A DNA stretch of 64,000 nucleotides from Bacillota bacterium. Lineage in GTDB: Bacteria > Bacillota > Sulfobacillia > RBS10-35 > JAJYVN01. Under the pieces are notes generated by a model that saw only the letters and a list, made by a program, of their open reading frames with translations, was not told where the DNA came from and made no database searches. This document shows positions 1-7,953 of this stretch, one piece after another. Numbering within the stretch: the first letter of the stretch is position 1; each line of letters begins with the position of its first letter. Where the stretch lies: the NCBI GenBank assembly GCA_021806565.1, contig JAJZXK010000005.1, positions 1-64,000 of the forward strand. The letters run 5' to 3'. Made by a program: the position numbers and the translations under genes.

Positions 1-93
1 GTTGCAGGCGGCATTGAACGCCTCCATGGTACGCAGAAGCGCGACTGTTTGTTCGGGATCGGCGAGCAACTTCACCTGCACAACCTGCTTCAT
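1..93 (-). CDS. tnpB: N-terminus of IS200/IS605-family TnpB (OrfB) transposase-associated protein, cut by window edge
   Basis: Reading leftward from ATG at 93, the first 31 codons give a protein that begins MKQVVQVKLLADPEQ and continues to EAFNAACN. This is the typical opening of IS605 OrfB/TnpB proteins (a basic first strand, then a helix ending in the conserved FN-AC-N pattern). TnpB proteins are RNA-guided nucleases that accompany IS200/IS605 elements. Only the start is in the window, so intactness and the guide RNA, which lies at the far end of the element, cannot be judged. The hairpin about 60 bp upstream is consistent with an element end. Confidence 0.75.
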   Translation of the reverse strand, partial: MKQVVQVKLLADPEQTVALLRTMEAFNAACN

Positions 94-702
94 GTCCACA
101 GTATAGCACGTTCGCTGCATGCGAACACTGGAGGGAGGCGCGCCCCTGTCCCACGGCTGAAGCCGGGGGCATCTACGGGTCGCGCCGGGATTTGGGTGAA
201 CGAAACACGCACGGCCTTGGAATGCCCGTTGCACTAACCGCAGTTGGCAAACCGCCGCGGCGCGGGCCCTCGCCGCCGCCTCCGCAAGAGCCGCCCAATC
301 ACCGCAAAGCAGGATCCGCCTGACCGCGCGCTGGACCGCGGCGCCACTGCGCGTGGTCGCCGGCTCACCCAGCTACGTCGTGGCCATCACGGTCCGATGC
401 ATCGCATTCAGGGTGGACGCAACGTCCGCGCCGGCATACAGTCGCCGACACGCTTCGAAGATATACGGTGATCTCAGGGCAGCGGGCGGGTGTGGAACGG
501 TAGATTTGCCCGACCGTCCGTTCGTCCGACCTCTGCGTGGACCGCAGGGGGTCGGCTTTGGCTGCATGTCGTCGTCCAAGCCCCGGAACCGCAGGCCCAG
601 CCCACGGCAGAGGCGTGCCCCGCCGTGACATCCCAGGCCCGGTTCCTCGGCGCGCGACGCAGGCGGGATCGCGGCGTGCTGCGCGCGAAAGGGTGGCGCC
701 AC
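94..702. other. 609-bp stretch without a supported gene
   Basis: Apart from the hairpin at 150-169, I see no open frame with a ribosome binding site and family resemblance on either strand. The frames present are GC-driven shadows rich in Arg, Pro and Gly. This is probably intergenic DNA or decayed sequence next to the IS end. Confidence 0.5.
150..169. repeat. Subterminal hairpin of the IS200/IS605-like element (putative left end)
   Basis: CCCACGGC and GCCGGGGG arms (150-157, 162-169) with one A/G mismatch close on a TGAA loop. Hairpins with a GGCTGAAGCC core are common at the ends of IS200/IS605 elements. It lies upstream of the tnpB start, so it would mark the left end. The exact cleavage site cannot be fixed without the other end. 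Confidence 0.45.
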
Positions 703-1186
703 GTGGCCAAACATCAGGTCGTGGTCGGTGTCTTCGGTTCGGAGGGTGACGCCGAGCAGGTCGTTTCCGCTCTGCGAAGGGAAGGCTTCACCCAAAGCGA
801 CATCTCCGTGATCGGCCCCGACCGTGGGAATCCCGACCCGACCGACCAGACAGGTCATACAGCCACCGGCAACTCGGCGACGACGTGGCATGGGCGCGGG
901 CCCTGCCGGGGCGGCCGGACTGCTGGCCACACTTGGCGCGATGGCCATCCCGGGCTTCGGCTCCGTTCTCGCACTTGGCCCGCTGGGCGCCAACTGGCGG
1001 CCGCGGCCGGCGACGGCTTGACCGGGGCGCTGGCCGACCTTGGCGTTCCGGCGTAAAGAGAGCGAGCATTACCAGCAGAAGGTCCGGCTGGGCAACTTCC
1101 CCGCCGTCGTCCAGACCAGCGGGGATACCGGACGCGTGGCCGATTGCAGGCGCGCAAGCGGCGCCGGCGATCTGCACATGGGCTGA
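703..1186 (+). pseudogene. General stress protein (YflT/17M-like domain), frameshifted
   Basis: The GTG at 703 follows an AAGGGTGG Shine-Dalgarno. The first ~45 codons (VAKHQVVVGVFGSEGDAEQ, then VVSALRREGF and ISVIGPDRG) match the start of general-stress proteins of the YflT/GSP17M type. The rest is recognisable only by changing frame. The Gly/Ala hydrophobic segment (GAAGLLATLGAMAIPGFGSVL) is in the second frame near 890-1000. ALADLGVP returns to the first frame near 1030. KESEHYQQKVRLGNF runs in the second frame from 1052 to the TGA at 1184-1186. At least three single-base frame changes are needed, so the gene is either dead or mis-sequenced. The family is a small cytosolic domain of unknown biochemical function. 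Confidence 0.6.
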
Positions 1187-1238
1187 CCGACACCCGAAAG
1201 CGGGATCGGGGCCGGGCCGCGTCCCAAACGTTCACGGA

Positions 1239-2117
1239 TCAGCCCCCGGCGAAGGCGCCGCGTTCGGCGCAAAGTCGCAGGACCGCGGCCTCCGGCCGGG
1301 CACCGAGGCGCACCGGCAGGAACGTCGTGCCGACCCCGCGCGACACGAACATGGCCTGCCCGCCGCGGCGATACCAACCACCGGCGTGGTACGGCCGCAC
1401 GCCCCGGCCGCCGGCCACCGTGAGCCGGTCGACGCCCAGGATCCGCACCTGACCGCCATGGGTGTGGCCCGCGAGGGTGAGCGGCACGCCCGCAGCGGCC
1501 GCGCGGGGGAAGATCGAGGGGTTGTGCGCCAGAAGGACGAACGGACGCCCCGGAGGAACCGCCGCGATCGCCTGTTCAATGCGATCGGCGCGCGTCGTCG
1601 GGTCGCCGACGCCGACCACCCACAGCCCGCCGTCCAGCTCTGCCGCCGCGTTGTGCAGCAGGGTGACGCCCAAGCGGCTGAGCACCTCGGAAAGGGCGCT
1701 CAGGCCGGCCTTGCGGTCGTGGTTACCCCAGACGGCGAAGGCGCGCACGGCACGGCCGCCATGGACCGCCATGGCGTGCAGCAACGGCGCCAGGAACGCC
1801 TCCACCTGCGACACCTCCGCGGGCCGATCGCAGAAGTCTCCGGTAAGGCAGAGCACCGGTGCGGCCAGGGCCTCGGGTCCCAGCATAGACGCCAGTTCCT
1901 GAGGCTTGAGCGACAAGGAACCCGCATGCAGGTCGCTGAGGTGGAGGACCGTCGTCTCCCCCTCCGGCCCCAGTCCCTCCAGCGGTACCTCCCAGGTGCT
2001 CACCTCCAGTAGCCGCGGTTCGACATAGCGGGCCCAGCCGAGTGCGACCGCCGCTAGGCCGACGGCGGTCGCCGGCAGGAGCCACAACCCGGAATGACCA
2101 CCCCGCGGCCGACTCAT
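1239..2117 (-). CDS. Membrane-anchored metallophosphoesterase (YkuE-like)
   Basis: 292 residues. One N-terminal hydrophobic segment (about 10-27) would anchor the protein, with the catalytic domain outside. The calcineurin-like metallophosphoesterase motifs are in order: SDLH (61-64), GDF (93-95), GNHD (131-134), AHNP (197-200) and GHTHGGQ (217-223); together these bind two metal ions. Relatives such as Bacillus YkuE are exported phosphoesterases, but the substrate here is unknown. The ATG overlaps the stop of the upstream DUF503 gene (ATGA), so the two are translationally coupled. It is the last gene of the operon that begins with tpx. Confidence 0.85.
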   Translation of the reverse strand: MSRPRGGHSGLWLLPATAVGLAAVALGWARYVEPRLLEVSTWEVPLEGLGPEGETTVLHLSDLHAGSLSLKPQELASMLGPEALAAPVLCLTGDFCDRPAEVSQVEAFLAPLLHAMAVHGGRAVRAFAVWGNHDRKAGLSALSEVLSRLGVTLLHNAAAELDGGLWVVGVGDPTTRADRIEQAIAAVPPGRPFVLLAHNPSIFPRAAAAGVPLTLAGHTHGGQVRILGVDRLTVAGGRGVRPYHAGGWYRRGGQAMFVSRGVGTTFLPVRLGARPEAAVLRLCAERGAFAGG

Positions 2118-2440
2118 CGCCGTTCCACCTCCTGGGAGAGCACCTCGACCGGATAGCCCGCCTCGATGAAGGCCAGCACCTGAGACAAAACGCGCTCCAG
2201 CACCCGGCCGTCAGACCCGACCACCGCCACGGCGATACCGGCGCGCCGCATGTCGTCCTGGTGGTCCACTTCGGCCACCGACACATGGAAACGCTGCGCG
2301 CTCCGGCGCAGCAACGACTGGAGCACGGCACGTTTGTCCTTCAGGGAGAACGCCCCCGACAATCGGAGCTCCAAGCGGAGCACCGCAAGCACCAGCGCGC
2401 CATCCCCCCCGCCAGCATACGCCGAGGTCCGCTGCGCCAT
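2114..2440 (-). CDS. DUF503 family protein (YlxP-like)
   Basis: 108 residues with the DUF503 signature: a first strand VLRLELRL, then SLKDKRAVLQSLLRR and RFHVSVAEVDHQDDMRR. This small family is widespread in Bacillota, and in Bacillus ylxP lies in the ribosome/translation cluster with rbfA; its biochemical role is not established. The ATG at 2440 sits just after the hydrolase stop. A GTG about 12 codons in, behind GGGGGGAT, is an equally plausible start and would give the length usual for the family. Confidence 0.85.
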   Translation of the reverse strand: MAQRTSAYAGGGDGALVLAVLRLELRLSGAFSLKDKRAVLQSLLRRSAQRFHVSVAEVDHQDDMRRAGIAVAVVGSDGRVLERVLSQVLAFIEAGYPVEVLSQEVERR

Positions 2441-2442
2441 GC

Positions 2443-3339
2443 TCACGGCGCCGTGGCGCCCACACCGCCAGGAGCCGCGCGCCACACGTCCCGCAGTAGC
2501 GCATCGGAGGCCAAGCGCTGCTCGACCATGGGCACATGGCCGCACGCCTCGAAGCTGACCAGCCGCGCCTGAGGCAGCCGCGACAGGTAGACCTCGGCGT
2601 CGGTATACGGCACGACGCGGTCGTCCGTCCCCCACCCGACGACCACCGGGGCGCGGATCCGGCCGAGGTGCTCCTGCAGGTGGGGAAAGCGATAGTAGTC
2701 GATGGCGCGGCACATCTCGCGCGCCCGACGGAAGCCCCACTGCAGATCGCGCTTCTCCTGCTCGGTCAGGTTCTCCAACCGCGCGACGACGTGACCGTAC
2801 ATCCTTGGCCCGAGCCAGCGGGTCGACACCAACCACACGACAATCGGGACCAGCAACCGCCCGATCACCGGCCAGCGCAAGAACCGGTAGCCGGCCGTAT
2901 ACCACTCGTGGAAGACGGCGGCCGGGGCGATCAGGCCGAGGCTGCGGAAGCGGCGCGGATACCTTGCGGCCCAGTCCAGCAGCACCGCGCCGCCGAAGGA
3001 ATGCCCCACGGCCGCCACCCGACCGAAGCCGTTGGCGCGGCACCACGCCTCGCACGCATCGGCATAGTCCGACGCGGCCAGCGGCCGGCGGGTCAGGCCG
3101 GACAGGCCGAAGCCGGGAAAGTCCAGGGCCGCCAGCGGCAGGTCCCGCCCGAGGCGCCCAAGCGTGCCGCGCCACTGCCGCCAGGAACTCGCCATGCCAT
3201 GCAACAGCACCAGCGGGCCGTGGTGGTCCGGCCTTGGTCCGGCCGCCACCCAGTGCAGGCGCACCAACTGCCGCCGGATCCGGATGCGGGTCTCCTGGTG
3301 GCGCAGCGCATCCGCGTCCGCCGCCCGGGCGCCGCCCAT
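2443..3339 (-). CDS. Alpha/beta-hydrolase fold protein
   Basis: 298 residues. LVLLHGMASSW (43-53) forms the oxyanion-hole region, GHSFGG (112-117) the nucleophile elbow with Ser114, GTDDRVVP supplies the acid near 239-240, and CGHVP carries the catalytic His268. The lid region (~140-220) is basic and aromatic. Family members include lipases, esterases and C-C hydrolases; nothing here fixes the substrate. I chose the ATG at 3339 because GGGGAGGGG lies about 9 bases upstream. The in-frame ATG at 3360 has no site before it. It sits between tpx and the DUF503 gene in one operon. Confidence 0.85.
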   Translation of the reverse strand: MGGARAADADALRHQETRIRIRRQLVRLHWVAAGPRPDHHGPLVLLHGMASSWRQWRGTLGRLGRDLPLAALDFPGFGLSGLTRRPLAASDYADACEAWCRANGFGRVAAVGHSFGGAVLLDWAARYPRRFRSLGLIAPAAVFHEWYTAGYRFLRWPVIGRLLVPIVVWLVSTRWLGPRMYGHVVARLENLTEQEKRDLQWGFRRAREMCRAIDYYRFPHLQEHLGRIRAPVVVGWGTDDRVVPYTDAEVYLSRLPQARLVSFEACGHVPMVEQRLASDALLRDVWRAAPGGVGATAP

Positions 3340-3373
3340 GCCACCGATCCCCTCCCCCATGGCTTGAGGGCCG

Positions 3374-3895
3374 TCAGAGAGCCGCACGCAGGGCGGCCAA
3401 CGCCCGATCGTAGTCCGGATGCTCAGTGACCTCGCCAACGTATTCGGCATGGCGCACCACGCCCCCCGCGTCCACGACGAACACCGCGCGGCAGTCCAGA
3501 CGCAGCCCCTGGATCAGTGCGCCATACGCCATCCCGCATGCGGCGTCCCGGTGGTCCGAGACCAGGGTCATGCGCGTGGTCCCGGACTCCTTGGACCAAC
3601 GCGATTGCGCAAACGGCAGGTCCATGCTCACGGTCACCGCCGCCACCCGGTCGCCCAGAGCGGCGACCGCCTCGTCGAAACGGCGTGTCTGCAGGTTGCA
3701 CACGGACGTGTCCAGGGACGGCACCAGGCTCAACAGACGGGGCCGGCCCGCCGTACGCTCCAGGAAGGGCCAATCGTGCAACCCCGCATCGACCACCGTG
3801 AAATCCGGAGCCCGGTCGCCCTCCCGGACCTGTGGACCGAGCAGCGTCACGGGCTTGCCGCCCATCGTCACCACGCCACTGCGCTCGTTGGCCAT
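3374..3895 (-). CDS. tpx: Thiol peroxidase (Tpx-type peroxiredoxin) lacking the usual resolving cysteine
   Basis: 173 residues. It reduces hydroperoxides with the peroxidatic Cys66 in PSLDTSVCNLQTRRF, the Tpx signature. In E. coli-type Tpx the resolving Cys sits in the FAQSRFC motif. Here that segment reads FAQSRWSKE, so the position is serine. A different Cys (120, in DAACGMAYG) is present where others have a hydrophobic residue. The enzyme may therefore work as a 1-Cys type or use a relocated partner. Start ATG at 3895 with purine-rich GGGAGGGG and GGCAGGG upstream. It is the first gene of the operon, behind a recognisable promoter. Confidence 0.88.
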   Translation of the reverse strand: MANERSGVVTMGGKPVTLLGPQVREGDRAPDFTVVDAGLHDWPFLERTAGRPRLLSLVPSLDTSVCNLQTRRFDEAVAALGDRVAAVTVSMDLPFAQSRWSKESGTTRMTLVSDHRDAACGMAYGALIQGLRLDCRAVFVVDAGGVVRHAEYVGEVTEHPDYDRALAALRAAL

Positions 3896-3993
3896 ACCCT
3901 GCCCATCCCCTCCCTGCCGGCATCCTGGCAAGGCATCGCACTGCCCGCGCCGCAGAGGGCGCGTCGGGATGCCCCACCAGCCGGGCTTGGCCC

Positions 3994-4023
3994 ATGATAG
4001 GTGGCCCCGGACGGCCATCGCAA
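3994..4023 (-). promoter_or_regulatory. Sigma-A-type promoter of the tpx operon
   Basis: On the minus strand TTGCGA (4023-4018), an 18-bp spacer and TATCAT (3999-3994). This is 4/6 at -35 and 5/6 at -10 against the housekeeping consensus, about 100 bp before the tpx ATG. Confidence 0.55.
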
Positions 4024-4118
4024 GGAGGGCATCCCCAGGGTCGGCGCGGTTTGGCGCCAGAAGTGGCGAAGACCGCCGAGCGGCGCGACCCGTCGCCGCC
4101 GGCCTCCGGATGTGGTAT

Positions 4119-4199
4119 GCCTTCCGTGGCGCGCGCCCGCCGGCACGCCTTGCGCAACGCCGGCGCCCCCGCCGGCGGACGGGCCGCGCCACGGAAGGC
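4119..4199 (+). repeat. Long inverted repeat in the leader of the DegT-like gene
   Basis: The outer arms GCCTTCCGTGGCGC and GCGCCACGGAAGGC (14 bp) are perfect. An inner 8-bp arm CCGCCGGC/GCCGGCGG continues the stem after an internal loop, with the terminal loop at 4145-4170. No T tract follows. The 3' arm ends within the GGAAGGCGGG Shine-Dalgarno of the gene starting at 4210, so folding could mask the site. Confidence 0.6.
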
Positions 4200-4209
4200 G
4201 GGTGGCAGC

Positions 4210-5334
4210 GTGTCCGGCGGCGGCACCGCGGCGTGCGCGCGATGGCTGGGCGGCGACTGGCTGGCCGAGCGCGACGGTCCTGGGCCGGACTGGCATCCGG
4301 GCGCCCTGGGCCAGGGGGCCGTGCTGGCGTCATCTGGACGCGCGGCCATCGCGGATGTCCTGCGGGCGCTGGCGATGCCCGGATCGGTCGTGCTGCTGCC
4401 GGCCTACGCCTGCCCCGCCCTGACGCAGGCCGTCCTCCTCGCCGGCTGCCAGCCCGACTACTACCCCGGCGACATCTTTCTGCGCCCCGACTGGGCGGCG
4501 CTCGCGAGCCTGGCCAGGACGAAGCGTGCTGCGGCGGCCGTCGTGGTCCACCCCTGGGGCTGGCTGCAGGACGGCGACGCGATGCGCCGCCTGCGCGCCA
4601 GCGGCGTCGCGGTGCTGGAAGACGCGTCGCATACCCTGACCAACGCATCCGGGCAGCGGGTGGCGGGACCCGACGCCGCCACGGCGATGGCGGCCAGCCT
4701 GCGCAAGACGCTGCCGGTGGCCGCCGGCGGGCTGGGGCGCGCCTGGCAGGGCGCCCTACCGCCCACGGCGCCGGCGCAGGGGCCCGACAGCTTCGCGGCG
4801 GCAAGGCGGGAAGCCCTGCGGCAACCCGCGGGCCCGTCCCGGCACCGCGCGCTCCAGCGGGCCGAGTCGGTGTTGGACCGTCAGAGCGCGCCGCCGGCCC
4901 CGCACCCCTCGGTGGCGCTCGCCCTGCAGGAACTGGCGGAACGGCCCCCCGCGGCCGGGGTGGGCTGGCGCAGGGCCTGCCGTACCAACTGGTCGGCCCT
5001 GCGCGAGGCCCTGGCCGGCGGTGCCTGCAGTCCCTGGGCAGACACCCTGCCCGAGGGCGTCTGCCCAACCGGCTTCGTCGTGCGCCACCCCGACCGTAGC
5101 CGGCTGGCCGCCTGGCTGCTGCGCCAGGGGATTGAAGCGACCCTGCACTGGCCGGTCGCCCCAGTAGCGCGGCCGAAGCTGACGCGGCCGGAACGCCTGC
5201 TGGCCGGAAGCGTCCTGACCCTGCCCTGCGACGGCCGCTTCACCCCCGAGGACATGGACGCGATCGCGGCCGCCTGCCGCTCGCTGCCGGCGGGCGGCCG
5301 CACCAACGGTCATCCTCGCGAATCTCTTCAGTAG
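4210..5334 (+). CDS. DegT/DnrJ/EryC1-like PLP-dependent aminotransferase
   Basis: 374 residues. The layout is that of fold-type I sugar/amino-acid aminotransferases of the DegT group: SSGRAAI near 41-47, LLPAYACPA (62-70), VVVHPWGW (111-118), VLEDASHT (135-142) with the Asp that binds the PLP pyridine, and SLRKTLP with Lys166 as the expected PLP lysine. DegT proteins usually aminate keto-sugars, and the substrate here is open. The GTG at 4210 follows GGAAGGCGGGTGG, and an upstream ATG at 4117 falls inside the inverted repeat and is less likely. It converges on the reductase gene, overlapping it by 7 bp. Confidence 0.72.
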   Translation: MSGGGTAACARWLGGDWLAERDGPGPDWHPGALGQGAVLASSGRAAIADVLRALAMPGSVVLLPAYACPALTQAVLLAGCQPDYYPGDIFLRPDWAALASLARTKRAAAAVVVHPWGWLQDGDAMRRLRASGVAVLEDASHTLTNASGQRVAGPDAATAMAASLRKTLPVAAGGLGRAWQGALPPTAPAQGPDSFAAARREALRQPAGPSRHRALQRAESVLDRQSAPPAPHPSVALALQELAERPPAAGVGWRRACRTNWSALREALAGGACSPWADTLPEGVCPTGFVVRHPDRSRLAAWLLRQGIEATLHWPVAPVARPKLTRPERLLAGSVLTLPCDGRFTPEDMDAIAAACRSLPAGGRTNGHPRESLQ

Positions 5335-6323
5335 GCGCCGCGGATCTGCGCGTGCACCCGCGTGCGGTACCACACCCGCAGCCGCTCCAGTTCGGCCGCC
5401 GAAAACGGGGGCGCGGCGACCGCCGCCAGGTTCTCCTTCACCTGAGCGGCGTTGCGGAACCCGGGGATGGCGCAGGTGATGCCGGGCTGGTCCAGGAGCC
5501 AGCGGATCGCCGCCCGCGCCATGCTGCCGCGGTCCGCCGCGATCCAATCCACCTCGCGGGCCAGGGCCGCCCCGGTGGCGAAGGGCAAGCCGGCGAACGT
5601 CTCCCCCACGTTGAAGCGCTGGCCGTCCGCATTGAAGTGGCGGTGGTCATCAGGGGCAAAGGCCTCGTCGCCGCGGAACTTACCGGTCAGAAGCCCGCTG
5701 GCCAGCGGCAGACGCGCCAGCACGGCGACTCCGGCGCCGAAGCAGGCCGGCAGCAGTTGCTCCAGCGGCTTCTGGCGAAAGACGTTGCAGATCACCTGCA
5801 GGGCGGCAACGCCGGTCTCCCGCCCGGGCCCCGGCAGGCACAGCATCCCCTCGTCCAGCGTCTCCACGCTGACACCATAGGCGCGGATCTTGCCGTCCCG
5901 CCGTAGCCGGTCCAGCACGTCGAAGACCCCTCCGTCCGCCAGGACCTCCGCCGGCGGGCAGTGGATCTGATACAGGTCTATGACCTCGCGCTCCAGCCGC
6001 TCCAAGCTGCGCTCGCACCATCGCGTCACCCGCTGAGCACTGTAGGTCGCCGGGTCGTGGATGTCGCCGGCGCGGCAGAACTTGGTGGCGATGTGGATCG
6101 GCCGTGCCGCTCCGCGGGTCGCCTGGGCAAGCAGCCGCTCCGCGCGGCCGTCGCCATAGACATCCGCCGTATCGAAGAAGTTGACGCCACCGTCCATGGC
6201 GGCCCGCAACCCTTCCAACGCTTCCACCTCGGGCACCGCTCCCCAGCCGCCGCCGATCGTCCAGGTTCCAAACGATACCTCACTGACCCGGATGCCCGCC
6301 CCCGCAATCGGGTGGTACCGCAC
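5328..6323 (-). CDS. Aldo/keto reductase
   Basis: 331 residues, the normal size for the family. The catalytic tetrad is visible as Asp51 and Tyr56 (FFDTADVYGDG), Lys81 (IATKFC) and His121 (LYQIHCPP). The C-terminal part has ASGLLTGKF, RAAIRWLLDQPGITCAIPG and the NADPH-binding PGFRNAAQVKENL. These are features of the AKR group that includes YajO/YghZ/Tas-like enzymes. It reduces carbonyls with NADPH in the cytosol; the substrate is unknown. The GTG at 6323 has GGGGAGG about 7 bases upstream. It is divergent from the alcohol dehydrogenase gene. Confidence 0.88.
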   Translation of the reverse strand: MRYHPIAGAGIRVSEVSFGTWTIGGGWGAVPEVEALEGLRAAMDGGVNFFDTADVYGDGRAERLLAQATRGAARPIHIATKFCRAGDIHDPATYSAQRVTRWCERSLERLEREVIDLYQIHCPPAEVLADGGVFDVLDRLRRDGKIRAYGVSVETLDEGMLCLPGPGRETGVAALQVICNVFRQKPLEQLLPACFGAGVAVLARLPLASGLLTGKFRGDEAFAPDDHRHFNADGQRFNVGETFAGLPFATGAALAREVDWIAADRGSMARAAIRWLLDQPGITCAIPGFRNAAQVKENLAAVAAPPFSAAELERLRVWYRTRVHAQIRGAY

Positions 6324-6483
6324 TCCGCCGCCCTCCCCACACACCGCATGCCGCCCTCGTTCCGGATGCGCAAACGCTCGCCCTGCCGCTTGCGCGCCAC
6401 GCCCCGGCGGCGGCAGGATGGCAATGGGGTCGCGGAGCGGTCCAGAGGGGGCAAACGGGTTGGGAGACGAGGCGTGCCAGGCC

Positions 6484-7479
6484 ATGGTGCTGTATGGCCG
6501 GGGCAGGATCGGTGAGGGCTTGCTCCGGTTCGAACGCCGGCAAGCACCCACACCCGGGCCGGGCCAGGTACGGTTGCGGGTGGCCGCCTGCGGCGTGTGT
6601 CACACCGACCTGCACCTGTGCGCCGGCGAGTTGCCGCCGCGCCCCCTGCCGGTCATCCCCGGCCACCAGATCGTCGGCCGCATCGACGCGCTCGGACCGG
6701 ACCTCGGCGGCGAGTTGAGGGTGGGCCAGCGGGTCGGTGTGGCCTGGCTGCACGAGACCTGCGGGCGCTGCCGCTTCTGCCGCACCGGCCGGGAAAACCT
6801 CTGCCAACTGGCGCGGTTCACGGGCTACGACGCCGACGGCGGCTACGCCAGCCACGCCGTCGCTCCGGCCGCCTTCGTGCATCCCCTGCCCGAGCGTTAC
6901 GGGGACGCGGAGGCCGCCCCGCTGCTGTGTGCGGGCATCATCGGCTGGCGGGCCATCCGCCGCGCCGGGATCCGGCCCGGGGAGCGGGTAGGGCTCTTCG
7001 GCTTCGGCGCCTCGGCCCACCTGGCGCTGCAGGTGCTGGCCGCCTGGGGCTGCGCCGTGGCCGTCTGGTCGCGCGGCGAGGCCCACCGCCGCCTGGCGGC
7101 CGGCCTGGGCGCGTCCTGGACCGGCGGGTACGACGCCGACGCCCCCTGGCCGCTGGAACGCGCCATTGTCTTCACCCCGGCCGGCGACACGGTCGTCGAG
7201 GCGCTGGCGCGGCTGGACGCGGGAGGCGTCGTCGCCATCGCTTCGGTACACCTGTCCGCGCTGCCCCCCCTGGACCACGACCAGTTGCTGTCCGGAGAGC
7301 GTGAGATCCGCGGTGTCACCGCAGCCACTCGGCAGGACGCCGCCGATTTCCTGCGGGCCGCCGCCGCGCTGCCGCTGCGGGTGGCTGTGACCCGCTTTCG
7401 GCTGCGCGAGGCGGAGCGCGCGCTGGTCGAACTGAGCCGTGGCCGCATCGACGGGGCCGCGGTGCTCGAGACCACCTGA
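6484..7479 (+). CDS. Zinc-dependent medium-chain alcohol dehydrogenase
   Basis: 331 residues. GVCHTDLH contains catalytic zinc ligand Cys39, PGHQIVG gives His61, and a Cys near 149 completes the site. The structural zinc lobe CGRCRFC (93-99) plus Cys107 is intact. The NAD(P)-binding Rossmann segment GLFGFGASAHLALQVLAAWG lies near 170-189. The overall pattern matches the AdhA-like group annotated as zinc-binding alcohol dehydrogenase family protein. The substrate cannot be read from the sequence. ATG at 6484 with GGGAGACGAGG upstream. Lies divergent to the aldo/keto reductase, which suggests shared redox metabolism, though this is only inference. Confidence 0.88.
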   Translation: MVLYGRGRIGEGLLRFERRQAPTPGPGQVRLRVAACGVCHTDLHLCAGELPPRPLPVIPGHQIVGRIDALGPDLGGELRVGQRVGVAWLHETCGRCRFCRTGRENLCQLARFTGYDADGGYASHAVAPAAFVHPLPERYGDAEAAPLLCAGIIGWRAIRRAGIRPGERVGLFGFGASAHLALQVLAAWGCAVAVWSRGEAHRRLAAGLGASWTGGYDADAPWPLERAIVFTPAGDTVVEALARLDAGGVVAIASVHLSALPPLDHDQLLSGEREIRGVTAATRQDAADFLRAAAALPLRVAVTRFRLREAERALVELSRGRIDGAAVLETT

Positions 7480-7953
7480 CCGGCCCACGGGCACGAGGTG
7501 GGACGGTCCGCGGCGCCGCACCCCACACAGCCACCGCTTCCGGTACAATGGACCGGTCACCATGGGGCGGCGGCGACGGCCTCCAAGAGCGGACGTGCCC
7601 GGCGTGTGGACGACTCCGGGTCCCGCCCCCATACAATCTCGCCATGGCGGGGGAGGAACGCGGTGTGCCCATTCGGCGTCGGGACTGCACGGCACGCCAC
7701 CTCCCACACCTGGCCGCGCACCGGACCCCGCCGCCCGCACGCCGCAACCGCCCCTGCGCAGCAATCCCCCACCACCGCACCATCGCCACCCGGGCCCACC
7801 GAAACCTGCGACATCCGACCGCGGGCCGCCAGGCGCCGCCAGCCGTGCCCGCCGCGGCGCGCCGCCAAGCCCTGCCGGCGCATGGTCCGGATGGCCTGTA
7901 TGCGCAAGCAAGTGATGGCCAAGGAAGCGATGGCCAAGGAAGCGGGGCGCGTC
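7480..7953. other. 474-bp stretch upstream of the guanylate-kinase-like gene
   Basis: There is no supported gene. Two TACAAT boxes (7543-7548 and 7632-7637, plus strand) resemble -10 elements, but neither has a good -35 at 16-18 bp. A perfect tandem repeat lies at its right end (7915-7944). Confidence 0.45.
7915..7944 (+). repeat. Perfect 15-bp tandem duplication at the start of the guanylate-kinase-like gene
   Basis: ATGGCCAAGGAAGCG occurs twice in direct succession. Each copy carries an in-frame ATG and an AAGGA, so the duplication multiplies possible start codons and ribosome sites for the downstream gene. Confidence 0.85.

Noticed and set aside
1239-3450. Long plus-strand open frames opposite the phosphoesterase, DUF503 and hydrolase genes
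   Set aside because: They are rich in Arg, Pro and Ala, lack ribosome sites and domains, and mirror the GC-rich third positions of the minus-strand genes.
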